DNA from: Amycolatopsis mediterranei
GTDB lineage: Bacteria > Actinomycetota > Actinomycetes > Mycobacteriales > Pseudonocardiaceae
Direction: 5' to 3'
Length of the DNA stretch: 64,000 bases
NCBI RefSeq assembly: GCF_026017845.1
Contig: NZ_CP100416.1
Location: 8,797,248-8,861,247 of the forward strand
Part shown: positions 22,159 to 30,092 of the stretch, one piece after another
Layout of the letters: the number at the start of each line of letters is the position of its first letter
Position numbering within the stretch: position 1 is the first letter of the stretch
The notes under the pieces: generated by a model
Database searches by the model: none
The model's input: the letters and a program-made list of their open reading frames with translations, nothing else
What the model was told of the DNA's origin: nothing
Translations under genes and position numbers: made by a program

Positions 22159-24312
22159 ATGCCGGCACCGACCGATCCGCCACGCACCCGCCGACCCTGG
22201 TCGACGTCCGGGTGGCTGCTGCTGGTCCTGCTGGTCGTCTTCGCGTTCGGGCTGATCGCCTCGCGCCCGCCGTCCCCGCCGGACCAGGGGCCGCCGACCG
22301 GTGACGTGCTGGCCGCGCAGAACGCCATCGAGGCGCTGGTCCACCCCGGCCCGCACCCCGACGCGCTCGCCCGGCTGCCGAAGGACTTCACCGCGCTCAG
22401 CGGCGTCACCCCGGGGTCGCTGCCGGCCCGCGACGGCACGGTCCGCGCCGTGCACGTCGACGGCGGCTGCTCGACGCCGTGGGGCGACGACAACACGAAG
22501 TGGGACTACTCCGTGCCGTGCAAGGCCCACGACCTGGGCTACGACCTGCTCCGGTACGCCGACCGCAAGGGCCACCCGCTCGGCCCCGAGGTCCGGGAGG
22601 CCCTGGACGACCGCCTGTCCTACGACATGCACCACGCCTGCGACCTCAACCCGATGAACTCGGCGCTCACCTGCCGGGTCGTCGCCTCCCTCTACTCGGC
22701 CGGGCTGGTCGTCAACTCGTGGCACCAGCGCTGGGGCCCGCCGGTCGGCGACCCGATCGGCCCGATGGTCGCCGGGGTGCTGGTGATCGGCTGCCTGCTG
22801 GTCTTCCGGCTGCGCGGCTGGCTGCGGGCCCGCCGCGAGCCGCGGGCGCCCGTGCCCGTCACCGCCCCGGCGGAGGTCGGCCGGTGGGCCCTGCTGGGCG
22901 CCGGCGGGGTCGTCCTGCTGCTGCTCGGCGAATCGGTGACGGCGCTCGCGCACTGGGCCGGCGCCCCCGAGGCGGCGTTGTGGCCGCTCACCTGGCTCGC
23001 CCAGCTCGCCCCGCTGATCTACTTCGCCGGCGGCCACGCCAATGCGGCCGGCTGGCGCGCCGAGCAGGAGGCCGGCGGCGGCTACCGCCACTACCTGGCC
23101 GAACGCGCGAGCCCGCTGCTGCGCCCGGCGTTGATCTTCGCGGTCGTCGCGCTGCTGACGCCGCTCGCGCTCGAACTGCTCGGCAGCCCGGCCGGGACCA
23201 CGGCGACGGTGATGCGGATCGCGCTGCACCCGCTCTGGCTGCTCGGTGTCTACCTGCTGACGATCGTGTGCGCGCCCCCGCTGCTGGCCCTGCACCGCCG
23301 GGCGCCGGTGCCCGCGGCCGCCGGGCTGCTCGCCGCGGTCGCCGTCGGCGAGCTGGCCGCGAGCTGGTCCGGTTCGCCGCTGCCGCGCTACGCGGCGACG
23401 TTCGCCATCGCCCTGCTCGCCCAGCAGCTCGCCTTCGCCCACGCCGACGGCGTCCGCCCGGCGCGACGGCTGTTCGCCGCGGCCGCCGCGGCCGGCGTCG
23501 CGGGCCTCGCCGGGGTGAGCGTCCTGCGGGGCGGGCCACCCGTCCTGCTCGGCAGCCCGGGCGCGCCCGCCGCCTTCTCCGCCCCGCCGTGGGGCGTGCT
23601 GCTGCTCGGCCTCGTCCAGCTGGGCGTGCTCGGGCTGCTGGCCCGCCCGCTCGGCAGGCTCGGCGACCGGCCAGGCATCGCCCGCGCCTGCCGGTTCGTC
23701 CTGCGCGCGCCGATGAGCCTCTACCTGGCGTTCCTCGCCGCGATGCTGCTGCTGGTCGCCGTCGTGTACCTGCCCGGCCGGATCGCCGACGGGCTGAGCT
23801 GGCTGATCCGGCCGCGCACGCTGGTCGCGGTCGGGCTGCTCGCGGTGCCCGCCACGCTGGTCTTCTGGTGGTTCGAACGACACACCCACGGCGTCCGGGC
23901 CCCGCGGGCGGCCGACCACCCCGGCCGCCGGACGGCGGTGCTCACCCGGGCCGCGGCCGGGCTCGGGATCGGCTACGCGACGCTGGGTGTGTTCGGCTTC
24001 GCGCTGACCCGCTTCGGCGGGGTCGCCGCCGACGCCGACCTGCTCGGCCTGCGGCTCGACCCGATCCAGAGCCTGGTGCACCTGCTGCTCGGGGTCTTCC
24101 TGCTGCACACGATCCGGATCGGGGCCGGCGCGGCGACCGGCACATGGCTGGCCACGGCGCTCGCCTGTGCGCCCTCGCTGCTGTTCGCCGCCGACGGCAG
24201 CACGCCCGGCTTCCTCGGCGTCACGCTGCACGCGGTGACGGCCGCGTTTGCGCTGCTGGCCGCCGCGGGCACCCTCATCCCGGGGCAGCCACCGGCGAAC
24301 GTGACGTCCTGA
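22159..24312 (+). CDS. Prokaryotic phospholipase A2 domain fused to acyltransferase-like membrane region
   Basis: A 717-residue protein. A TM segment at about 16-36 is followed by an extracytoplasmic domain with VPCKAHDLGYDLL, the Cys-x-x-His-Asp-x-x-Tyr signature of secreted bacterial phospholipase A2 (Streptomyces type), with further Cys residues (GGCSTPW, HACDLNP, LTCRVV) able to form disulfides. From about residue 200 come many transmembrane helices. LIYFAGGHANAAGW followed by YRHYLAERASPLLRPALI resembles acyltransferase-3 proteins. The last 150 residues (LDPIQSLVHLLLGVFLLH) resemble DUF4383-like four-helix membrane proteins. ATG 22159 has no clear ribosome-binding site. A lipid-remodelling role is inference. 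Confidence 0.75.
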   Translation: MPAPTDPPRTRRPWSTSGWLLLVLLVVFAFGLIASRPPSPPDQGPPTGDVLAAQNAIEALVHPGPHPDALARLPKDFTALSGVTPGSLPARDGTVRAVHVDGGCSTPWGDDNTKWDYSVPCKAHDLGYDLLRYADRKGHPLGPEVREALDDRLSYDMHHACDLNPMNSALTCRVVASLYSAGLVVNSWHQRWGPPVGDPIGPMVAGVLVIGCLLVFRLRGWLRARREPRAPVPVTAPAEVGRWALLGAGGVVLLLLGESVTALAHWAGAPEAALWPLTWLAQLAPLIYFAGGHANAAGWRAEQEAGGGYRHYLAERASPLLRPALIFAVVALLTPLALELLGSPAGTTATVMRIALHPLWLLGVYLLTIVCAPPLLALHRRAPVPAAAGLLAAVAVGELAASWSGSPLPRYAATFAIALLAQQLAFAHADGVRPARRLFAAAAAAGVAGLAGVSVLRGGPPVLLGSPGAPAAFSAPPWGVLLLGLVQLGVLGLLARPLGRLGDRPGIARACRFVLRAPMSLYLAFLAAMLLLVAVVYLPGRIADGLSWLIRPRTLVAVGLLAVPATLVFWWFERHTHGVRAPRAADHPGRRTAVLTRAAAGLGIGYATLGVFGFALTRFGGVAADADLLGLRLDPIQSLVHLLLGVFLLHTIRIGAGAATGTWLATALACAPSLLFAADGSTPGFLGVTLHAVTAAFALLAAAGTLIPGQPPANVTS

Positions 24313-24457
24313 CCAGGCGAAACCGTCGAACCTCCGGGAAACTGGGTGGCGCGGAGCACATTCGCAGGGGGATGTGTAACGCTACGGCAACCCGGGGACG
24401 GCACCATGCGTCCCATCCCTGAGCACCACCCGATCGATGGAGTGAGGAGCCGTCCGC

Positions 24458-26131
24458 GTGGACCACCCGCCTCGGAACGGGCAAGGCGGCCGTCGCCCGG
24501 CCCGGCCCTGGCAGGACGAGCCAGGCCGCGACGATGCCCGGCGCAGCAGCCCGCCGCGCCGCCCGGCACCGCGCCGCGAGCCGGCGGACGCCCGCCGCGC
24601 CGCCCCGTCGGCGTCCCGCCGCCCGGAGCCGCGCCCGGCCCCGCGCGCCGGCCGCAACTCCTTCCGCGGCGCGAAGATCGCGCTGGCCGTCGTCTCGCTG
24701 CTGGTGGTGGGCCTGACCGGGTACGCCTGGGCGGCCATGCAGGGCCTGGTCAACGGGCTCAACTACACGAACGTGATCAACGACGGCGGCGGTGGCGACA
24801 AGCCCGCCGACGGCGCCCGCGACATCCTGCTGGTCGGCCTCGACAGCCGCACCGACGCCCAGGGCAACCCCCTGCCGCGCGAGGTGCTCGACGAGCTGCG
24901 CGCCGGCGACGCCGACGGCGAGCTCAACACCGACTCGCTGATCTTCGTGCACATCCCCAACGACGGCAGCAAGGCCGTCGCGATCTCGCTGCCGCGCGAC
25001 ACCTACGTCGACATCCCCGGCGGCTACGGCAAGCACAAGATCAACTCGGCGTACGCGCGGGCGATGCTGACGGCCCGCAAGGACCTGCAGAAGAAGGGCG
25101 TCACCGACCCGAAGGAGCTCGACGTCCAGGCCAACCAGGCCGGGGCGCGGGAGCTGATCGAGACCGTCCAGAACCTCACCGGGTCGACCATCGACAACTA
25201 CGCCGCGGTGAACCTCCTCGGCTTCAGCGAGATCACCAAGGCCGTCGGCGGCGTCGACGTCTGCCTCAACAACACCGTCAAGGACGAGTACTCCGGCGCG
25301 AACTTCACCAAGGGGCAGCACACGATCTCCGGCGTCGAAGCCCTCGAGTTCGTCCGGCAGCGCCACGGCCTGCCCAACGGCGACCTCGACCGCGTCGTGC
25401 GCCAGCAGGTGTTCATGGCCGGCATGGCGCGCAAGGTGCTCTCGGCCGGCACGCTGACCAACCCCGGCAAGCTCAACGACCTGATCGACGCGATCAAGAA
25501 GTCGGTCGTGCTCAGCCAGCACTGGGACATCTTCGGGTTCGCCCAGCAGATGAAGGGCCTGACCGGCGGCCAGCTCGAGTTCCGCACCATCCCGGTGAAG
25601 AACATCGACTACAAGACCCCCGAAGACGGCTCGGCCATCCAGGTCGACCCCACCGCGGTGAAGCAGTTCGTGCAGGGGCTCGCCGGGCCGCAGCCGGGTG
25701 AGTCGGCCCCGCCCGCCCAGCAGGCCGATCCCGCCAACAAGGCGACCACGGTCGACGTCCGGAACGCTTCCGGGCGCACCGGCCTCGCGGCGGGCGTCGC
25801 CAAGACCCTCGAGAGCAAGGGCTTCACCTCCGGCGACACGTCCAACGCCACCTCGCGCAAGACCACGGTGATCTGGGTGCCGAAGGGCGGCAAGGACAAG
25901 GGCCAGGCCGTCGCGACCGCGCTGGGCGGCTCGCCGACGATCCAAGAGGACAAGAGCGTGGCCGCGGGCCACGTGACGGTGTTCCTCGGCGCCGACTACC
26001 AGGGCACGACGTCCGACGCGGGCTCGGGCGCCGGTGCCCCGGGAGCGACGTCGCAGGCCGCGACACCCCCGCCGGCCGGCGCCGACGAGGAGAAACCGAT
26101 CACCGCCGAGGGCGTTCCCTGCGTGAACTGA
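24458..26131 (+). CDS. LytR-CpsA-Psr (LCP) family wall-polymer ligase
   Basis: A 557-residue LCP protein. It has an Arg/Pro-rich cytosolic N-terminus, one TM segment at about 73-93, the LCP catalytic domain at about 120-330 (LLVGLDSR, NTDSLIFVHI, ISLPRDTYVDIPG, FVRQRHGLPNGDLDRVVRQQ, cut here into pieces), and a LytR_C domain at about 428-510 (TTVDVRNASGRTGLA). LCP enzymes attach arabinogalactan or other anionic polymers to peptidoglycan; the conserved Arg and Asp residues needed for pyrophosphate chemistry are present. GTG 24458 has GAGGAG upstream. Confidence 0.93.
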   Translation: MDHPPRNGQGGRRPARPWQDEPGRDDARRSSPPRRPAPRREPADARRAAPSASRRPEPRPAPRAGRNSFRGAKIALAVVSLLVVGLTGYAWAAMQGLVNGLNYTNVINDGGGGDKPADGARDILLVGLDSRTDAQGNPLPREVLDELRAGDADGELNTDSLIFVHIPNDGSKAVAISLPRDTYVDIPGGYGKHKINSAYARAMLTARKDLQKKGVTDPKELDVQANQAGARELIETVQNLTGSTIDNYAAVNLLGFSEITKAVGGVDVCLNNTVKDEYSGANFTKGQHTISGVEALEFVRQRHGLPNGDLDRVVRQQVFMAGMARKVLSAGTLTNPGKLNDLIDAIKKSVVLSQHWDIFGFAQQMKGLTGGQLEFRTIPVKNIDYKTPEDGSAIQVDPTAVKQFVQGLAGPQPGESAPPAQQADPANKATTVDVRNASGRTGLAAGVAKTLESKGFTSGDTSNATSRKTTVIWVPKGGKDKGQAVATALGGSPTIQEDKSVAAGHVTVFLGADYQGTTSDAGSGAGAPGATSQAATPPPAGADEEKPITAEGVPCVN

Positions 26132-26310
26132 GCCGGTCAACGAGCTGTCGTTAACCCGTTCGGCCTAACTCGCGCAATCGGTATCAAAGACATGCCGAAA
26201 ATCGCGTAAGGGCCGGGGCCCAGCGCACTTACATACACGTGAGGGTGCACCTGCACGGGAATCATCACGCCCGGGCGGTGCCGTGGGAGCGCACGGCAGG
26301 GGACATTGAT

Positions 26311-26781
26311 GTGCTGATCGACGCTGAGGAGTACCAGCGGATCCTCGGAGACGAGCTCCGCAAGCTCCGGCGCAGCCGAGGGTGGACGCGCAAGGAGCTG
26401 AACCAGCACTTGCAGAGCGAGATCTCGCTGCAGACGCTGGCCACCTACGAGCTGGGCACCAGACAGTGCTCCGTCGTGCGCCTGGTCGAGCTGTGCGTCG
26501 CGATGGACGAACTGCCCCAGGACCTGCTGGCCAAGGTGCACCGCCGGGTGTTCCTGGACGAGCCCGGGCGGGTCCGCGTCGACCTGCGGAAGGTCGTCGC
26601 CGACGCCCCGCCCGACCTGTGGCCGCTGCGCCGCTGGGCCGAGGACCGGCTGCGGCAGGCCGGCGAGCAGGGCGGCGGCGAGATCGCCCTCGACCTGCCC
26701 GCGCTCGAGCGGATGGCCGAGCTGTGCGGGATGCCGACCGTCGACCTGATCGCCCACCTCCGCCGCTACACCTCCCGCTGA
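26311..26781 (+). CDS. XRE/BldD-like helix-turn-helix regulator
   Basis: A 156-residue protein with an N-terminal XRE HTH (about residues 10-75): LGDELRKLRRSRGWTRKELN, LQTLATYELGTRQCSVVRLVEL. The pattern YE-G-R then V-RL-EL is shared with BldD, the c-di-GMP-responsive developmental regulator, but the C-terminal half differs (DLWPLRRWAEDRL and a second helical unit) and I see no BldD c-di-GMP motif (RxD-x8-RxxD). GTG 26311 has GGGGA seven bases upstream. Single gene ending in a strong terminator. Confidence 0.75.
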   Translation: MLIDAEEYQRILGDELRKLRRSRGWTRKELNQHLQSEISLQTLATYELGTRQCSVVRLVELCVAMDELPQDLLAKVHRRVFLDEPGRVRVDLRKVVADAPPDLWPLRRWAEDRLRQAGEQGGGEIALDLPALERMAELCGMPTVDLIAHLRRYTSR

Positions 26782-26785
26782 TCCC

Positions 26786-26821
26786 GGGCGGGTCCCTCAC
26801 CCTCCGACGAGGGACCCGCCC
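26786..26821. terminator. Bidirectional hairpin terminator
   Basis: GGGCGGGTCCCTC (26786-26798) and GAGGGACCCGCCC (26809-26821) form a perfect 13-bp stem with a ten-base loop, exactly between the convergent HTH and monooxygenase genes. There is no U tract, as usual in actinomycetes. It serves both strands. Confidence 0.85.
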
Positions 26822-26823
26822 GT

Positions 26824-28281
26824 TCAGCCGACCCGGAAGTCCTCGCGCCGCACCTTCCGCGTGTCCAGCCAGTACCGCCAGGTGAAGCCGGGCCAGATCG
26901 TCCGGTTGACGCCCTTCGCGTCCAGGTACCAGCTCTTGCAGCCCCCGCGGGTCCAGATGCCCTTCGCGAGCTTGCGCTGGATCTGCGCGTTGAACCGCTC
27001 CTGCACCTCGGGCTTCGGCTCGATCGCCCGGCCACGGGCCAGCCGCAGCGCTTCGGCGATGTAGGAGATCTGGGCCTCGATCATGAACACGACGGAGTTG
27101 TGCCCGAGGCCGGTGTTGGGGCCGAGCAGGAAGAACAGGTTCGGGAAGCCCTCGACGGTGATCCCCAGGTGCGTCCGCATCCCCTCGGTCGCCCACTCCT
27201 TGCCGAGGTTGCGCCCGTCGCGGCCGACGATCTCCAGGTCGTCGAAGGCGTCGGTGACGTGGAAGCCGGTGCCGTAGATGAGGACGTCGGCTTCGTGCTC
27301 GACACCCGCGGTGTCGACGACGCTGCGGGCGCGGACCTCCCGCACGCCCTCGGTGACGACGTCGACGTTGTCGCGCGCCAGTGCCGGGTAGTAGTCGTTG
27401 GAGATGAGCACGCGCTTGCAGCCCATCGTGTAGTCCGGGGTCACCTTGCGCCGCAGCGCCGGGTCGGTGATCGCGCGGTCGACGTGGCGCTTGGCCAGGC
27501 GCTGCCCCAGCTTCATCACCCACGACTGGCCGTTGAAGCCGATCGCGCGCGCTTCGAGCAGCCAGTACAGCAGGGTGCGGTAGGCGCGCTGGGCCGGCGG
27601 GAACGCCTTGAACAGCGCCCGGGTCCGGCCGGACATCTCGTGATCGGCCTTCGGCATGATCCACGGCGGCGTCCGCTGGAACAGCGTCAGCTCCGCCACC
27701 TCGGGCGCGATCTTCGGCACGAACTGGACCGCGCTGGCGCCGGTGCCGATGACCGCGACCTTCTTTCCCGCGAGGTCGACGTCGTGCCGCCACCGCGCGG
27801 AGTGGTAGGCCGGGCCTTCGAACTTCTCGATCCCGGGCAGCTCCGGGATCATCGGCAGGTGGAGCGCGCCGACCCCGGCGACCAGCGCGGTGCCGATGAA
27901 CTCGTCGCCGCCGCTGGTGGCGACGTGCCACCGGTTCTCCTCGGCGTCCCAGCGGGCGCCGGTCATCTCCTGGCCGAACCGGACGAACCGGCGCAGGTCG
28001 TGCTTGTCGGCGGTCTCGCGCAGGTACTGCCAGATCTCCGGCTGCGGCGAGTAGGCCCGCGACCAGCCCGGGTTCTGCTCGAAGGAGAACGAGTACATGT
28101 GCGACGGGATGTCGCAGGCGCAGCCCGGGTAGCTGTTGTCGCGCCAGGTGCCGCCGACGTCGTGGGCCTTTTCGAGGATGACGAAGTCCTCGCGGCCCTC
28201 CTTGCGCAGCTGGATCGCCATGCCGAGACCGGAGAACCCGGTCCCGACGATGACGACCCCGGTCTCCGTGCGGTTGCCCAT
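26824..28281 (-). CDS. Flavin-containing Baeyer-Villiger-type monooxygenase
   Basis: A 485-residue FAD/NADPH class B monooxygenase. It has FAD-binding GTGFSGLG near residue 13, the GGTWRDNSYPGCACD region, the Baeyer-Villiger fingerprint FxGxxxHxxxW as FEGPAYHSARW, and NADPH-binding GTGASAVQ. It would insert oxygen next to a ketone or oxidise a heteroatom. The substrate is unknown; relatives degrade steroids, cyclic ketones and long alkanones, or are EtaA-like. ATG 28281 has GGAGG upstream. It is divergent from a TetR regulator with a palindromic site between them, so substrate-induced derepression is likely. Confidence 0.9.
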   Translation of the reverse strand: MGNRTETGVVIVGTGFSGLGMAIQLRKEGREDFVILEKAHDVGGTWRDNSYPGCACDIPSHMYSFSFEQNPGWSRAYSPQPEIWQYLRETADKHDLRRFVRFGQEMTGARWDAEENRWHVATSGGDEFIGTALVAGVGALHLPMIPELPGIEKFEGPAYHSARWRHDVDLAGKKVAVIGTGASAVQFVPKIAPEVAELTLFQRTPPWIMPKADHEMSGRTRALFKAFPPAQRAYRTLLYWLLEARAIGFNGQSWVMKLGQRLAKRHVDRAITDPALRRKVTPDYTMGCKRVLISNDYYPALARDNVDVVTEGVREVRARSVVDTAGVEHEADVLIYGTGFHVTDAFDDLEIVGRDGRNLGKEWATEGMRTHLGITVEGFPNLFFLLGPNTGLGHNSVVFMIEAQISYIAEALRLARGRAIEPKPEVQERFNAQIQRKLAKGIWTRGGCKSWYLDAKGVNRTIWPGFTWRYWLDTRKVRREDFRVG

Positions 28282-28315
28282 GACGCCTCCAGTTCCTGTT
28301 ACTCGTCGTCCATCT

Positions 28316-28344
28316 TACTGGCAGTAGGTTACCCGCGGTAGAGT
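28316..28344. promoter_or_regulatory. TetR operator and leaderless promoter
   Basis: TACTG-G-CAGTA (28316-28326) is a perfect 11-bp palindrome in the 70-bp spacer between the monooxygenase and TetR genes. TAGAGT (28339-28344) is a fair -10 for TetR, whose GTG follows seven bases later, so the gene is probably leaderless. The palindrome falls where the -35 would be, a natural autorepressor position. Extra TTAC motifs flank it. Confidence 0.5.
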
Positions 28345-28351
28345 CTGACCC

Positions 28352-28951
28352 GTGACCACCGCGAAGCGCAAGCGCATGCCACGGGCCGACCGGATGCGGC
28401 AGATGATCGAGGTCGCCGAGCAGGTCTTTTCGGCACGCGGCTACGCGGCGGCGTCGATGGACGAGATCGCCGAACTGGTCGGCGTCTCGAAACCGATGCT
28501 CTACGAGTACTTCAACTCGAAGGAAGGCCTGCTGCTGGCCTGCATCCGGGAGTCGCGGGCGGTGCTGCGCGAGGTCACCGAGCAGGCGACGGTCGGCGCG
28601 GTGGACGCCGAGGACGCGCTGCGGCGCGGCCTGCTGGCCTTCTTCGTCTTCATCCGCGAACGCTGCCAGGCGTGGTCGCTGCTGCGGCACGAGATGGTGC
28701 TGATCGGCACGCCGGCCGCCGACGAGGTCGAGGAGACCCGGCGGCAGCAGACCGACCTCATCGCCGCGCTGATGGGCGGCCACTTCGACACCGGGGACGA
28801 CCTGCGGGCCGAAGCGGCCGCGGAATTCGTGGTCGGAGCGTGCGAACGGCTCGCGATCTGGTGCGAGCGCCACGAAGAAGTGAGCCCCGGGACGGCCACC
28901 GAATACGCCATGGACGTGCTGTGGACGGGCCTGCGACAGCGCGCACGTTAG
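28352..28951 (+). CDS. TetR/AcrR-family regulator
   Basis: A 199-residue TetR regulator of normal length. The HTH lies at about residues 15-60 (MIEVAEQVFSARGYAAASMD, then LVGVSKPMLYEYFNSKEGLL), followed by an all-helical ligand domain. It is divergent from the Baeyer-Villiger monooxygenase and very likely its repressor, the standard arrangement for such oxygenases. The ligand is probably the substrate or an intermediate (inference). Confidence 0.9.
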   Translation: MTTAKRKRMPRADRMRQMIEVAEQVFSARGYAAASMDEIAELVGVSKPMLYEYFNSKEGLLLACIRESRAVLREVTEQATVGAVDAEDALRRGLLAFFVFIRERCQAWSLLRHEMVLIGTPAADEVEETRRQQTDLIAALMGGHFDTGDDLRAEAAAEFVVGACERLAIWCERHEEVSPGTATEYAMDVLWTGLRQRAR

Positions 28952-29155
28952 CCTGCGCGTGCACTAGGCCACTCGGTCGTTACTCAGCGTTGTCGTGTCC
29001 TGTGACACAGAGTTGCTCTACGGTATCGATGACAAGGTAGAAAGTGTGCTGGACCTTCGCGGCCGGAGGAGGGGCGCGGGAACCACGTCACGAAAGCGCG
29101 GTGACCGCGTCACGGTTGTGTAAGGATGCTGGCGAGGGAGAGGGGCGTGAGGCAG

Positions 29156-29581
29156 ATGGTGGAAGCGATCACGGCGACGTACGTCCAAGAAGACGCCGAC
29201 TGGGCCATCACGGTCAGCGGCCGCGGCAAGGAGCTGACCGCACGCGCGCCCGGCATCATCGCCGCGCGCGACCGGGCCGACCAGCTGGTCGAGGAGCTCG
29301 CCGGCGACACCAAGACGACGGTGGTGCACCTGCTCAACGGGAGTGCGCTGGACTTCACGAGCGCCTACATGACGGCCCGGCTGACGCTCCCGAAGCTGCC
29401 GCCGCTCGAGGTCCCGCCGCCCGGCAGCGTGCCGAAGCAGCAGACCCCGAAGTCGGCGGACAAGAAGCCGCAGCTGCCGCCGAGCAAGCAGCTCCCGAAG
29501 GCGGTCGAGGACCGCAAGAGCCCGGCGGCGCCGACGCCGGCGCCCGCTGCGGAGAGCAAGGCGCCGGCGAAACAGGCTTGA
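29156..29581 (+). CDS. Small protein with HicB-like N-terminal strand pattern
   Basis: A 141-residue protein. Residues 1-50 (ITATYVQEDADWAITVSGRG, then ELTARAPGIIAARDRADQLV) resemble the beta-sheet core of HicB-like antitoxins, but no HicA toxin is adjacent and there is no DNA-binding tail. The last 60 residues are Pro/Lys/Ala-rich and disordered. The start is ATG 29156, or GTG 29147 with a slightly better ribosome-binding site. Probably a conserved actinobacterial protein of unknown role. It converges on the DUF3618 gene with a three-base gap. Confidence 0.6.
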   Translation: MVEAITATYVQEDADWAITVSGRGKELTARAPGIIAARDRADQLVEELAGDTKTTVVHLLNGSALDFTSAYMTARLTLPKLPPLEVPPPGSVPKQQTPKSADKKPQLPPSKQLPKAVEDRKSPAAPTPAPAAESKAPAKQA

Positions 29582-29584
29582 GCG

Positions 29585-29806
29585 CTACTTGAGGAGCTTG
29601 CGCACCAGCAGGACCAGCACGAGGACGCCCGCGCCGATCAGCGGGAACTTGACCTTGGGGTTGTCCAGCTTGGCGCGCACGCCGTCCTTGGCCGCGTCGG
29701 CGAGCTTCTTCGGGTCGGCCTTGACGGTCAGCTGGTCGAGCGTCGCCGCCAGGGCGGTCCTAGCCTGCTCGATCTCACGCTCGATCGTCTCGGGATCGCG
29801 GGCCAC
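29585..29806 (-). CDS. DUF3618 small membrane-anchored protein
   Basis: A 73-residue DUF3618 protein. It starts ARDPETIEREIEQARTALAA, the family's hallmark amphipathic helix, followed by LDQLTVKADPKKLAD and a C-terminal transmembrane segment (LIGAGVLVLVLLVRKLL). GTG 29806 has GAGGAGG upstream. DUF3618 proteins commonly occur with membrane stress genes such as Phage_holin_3_6 proteins; none is here. Function unknown. Confidence 0.88.
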   Translation of the reverse strand: MARDPETIEREIEQARTALAATLDQLTVKADPKKLADAAKDGVRAKLDNPKVKFPLIGAGVLVLVLLVRKLLK

Positions 29807-29905
29807 TTGTCCTCCTCGCCGCATGGGACTTCCGGGCCCCAACTTAGTCGACCGCCCCACCGCCTCCGCACGGGCCACGCCGCACGCTACGCTTCGAAGC
29901 GCCTG

Positions 29906-29979
29906 GGGCCCGTAGCCCAATTGGCAGAGGCACACGGTTTAGGTCCGTGCCAGTGAGAGTTCGAGTCTCTCCGGGCCCA
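29906..29979 (+). tRNA. tRNA-Leu(UAG)-like gene with short variable loop
   Basis: A 74-nt cloverleaf: acceptor GGGCCCG/CGGGCCC (seven perfect pairs), D-stem GCC/GGC with an 11-base Leu-like D-loop, anticodon stem CACGG/CCGTG with loop TTTAGGT (anticodon UAG), variable loop of only five bases (CCAGT), T-arm GAGAG-TTCGAGT-CTCTC, discriminator A, no encoded CCA. The anticodon, D-arm and A73 say leucine (CUA), but bacterial tRNA-Leu normally has a long variable arm. It lies between the DUF3618 gene and a saccharopine-dehydrogenase-like gene. Confidence 0.9.
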
Positions 29980-30092
29980 CTCGCGCGTGGGCGAGGTCTG
30001 CGTGCGGCAGGTGCGCGCCGACCTCGCTCGTCGTGCCTCGCGCAGGACATCACCCCGGCGACTACCCATCGAGCTCGCGATGCTCATCGTCC

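Noticed and set aside
28995..29008. GTGTC-CTGT-GACAC dyad between TetR and the HicB-like gene
   Set aside because: Short five-base arms in a 204-bp gap with no promoter nearby; too weak to call a site.
29156..29581. HicAB toxin-antitoxin module
   Set aside because: Only a loose resemblance to HicB strands; there is no HicA-like gene and no DNA-binding domain.
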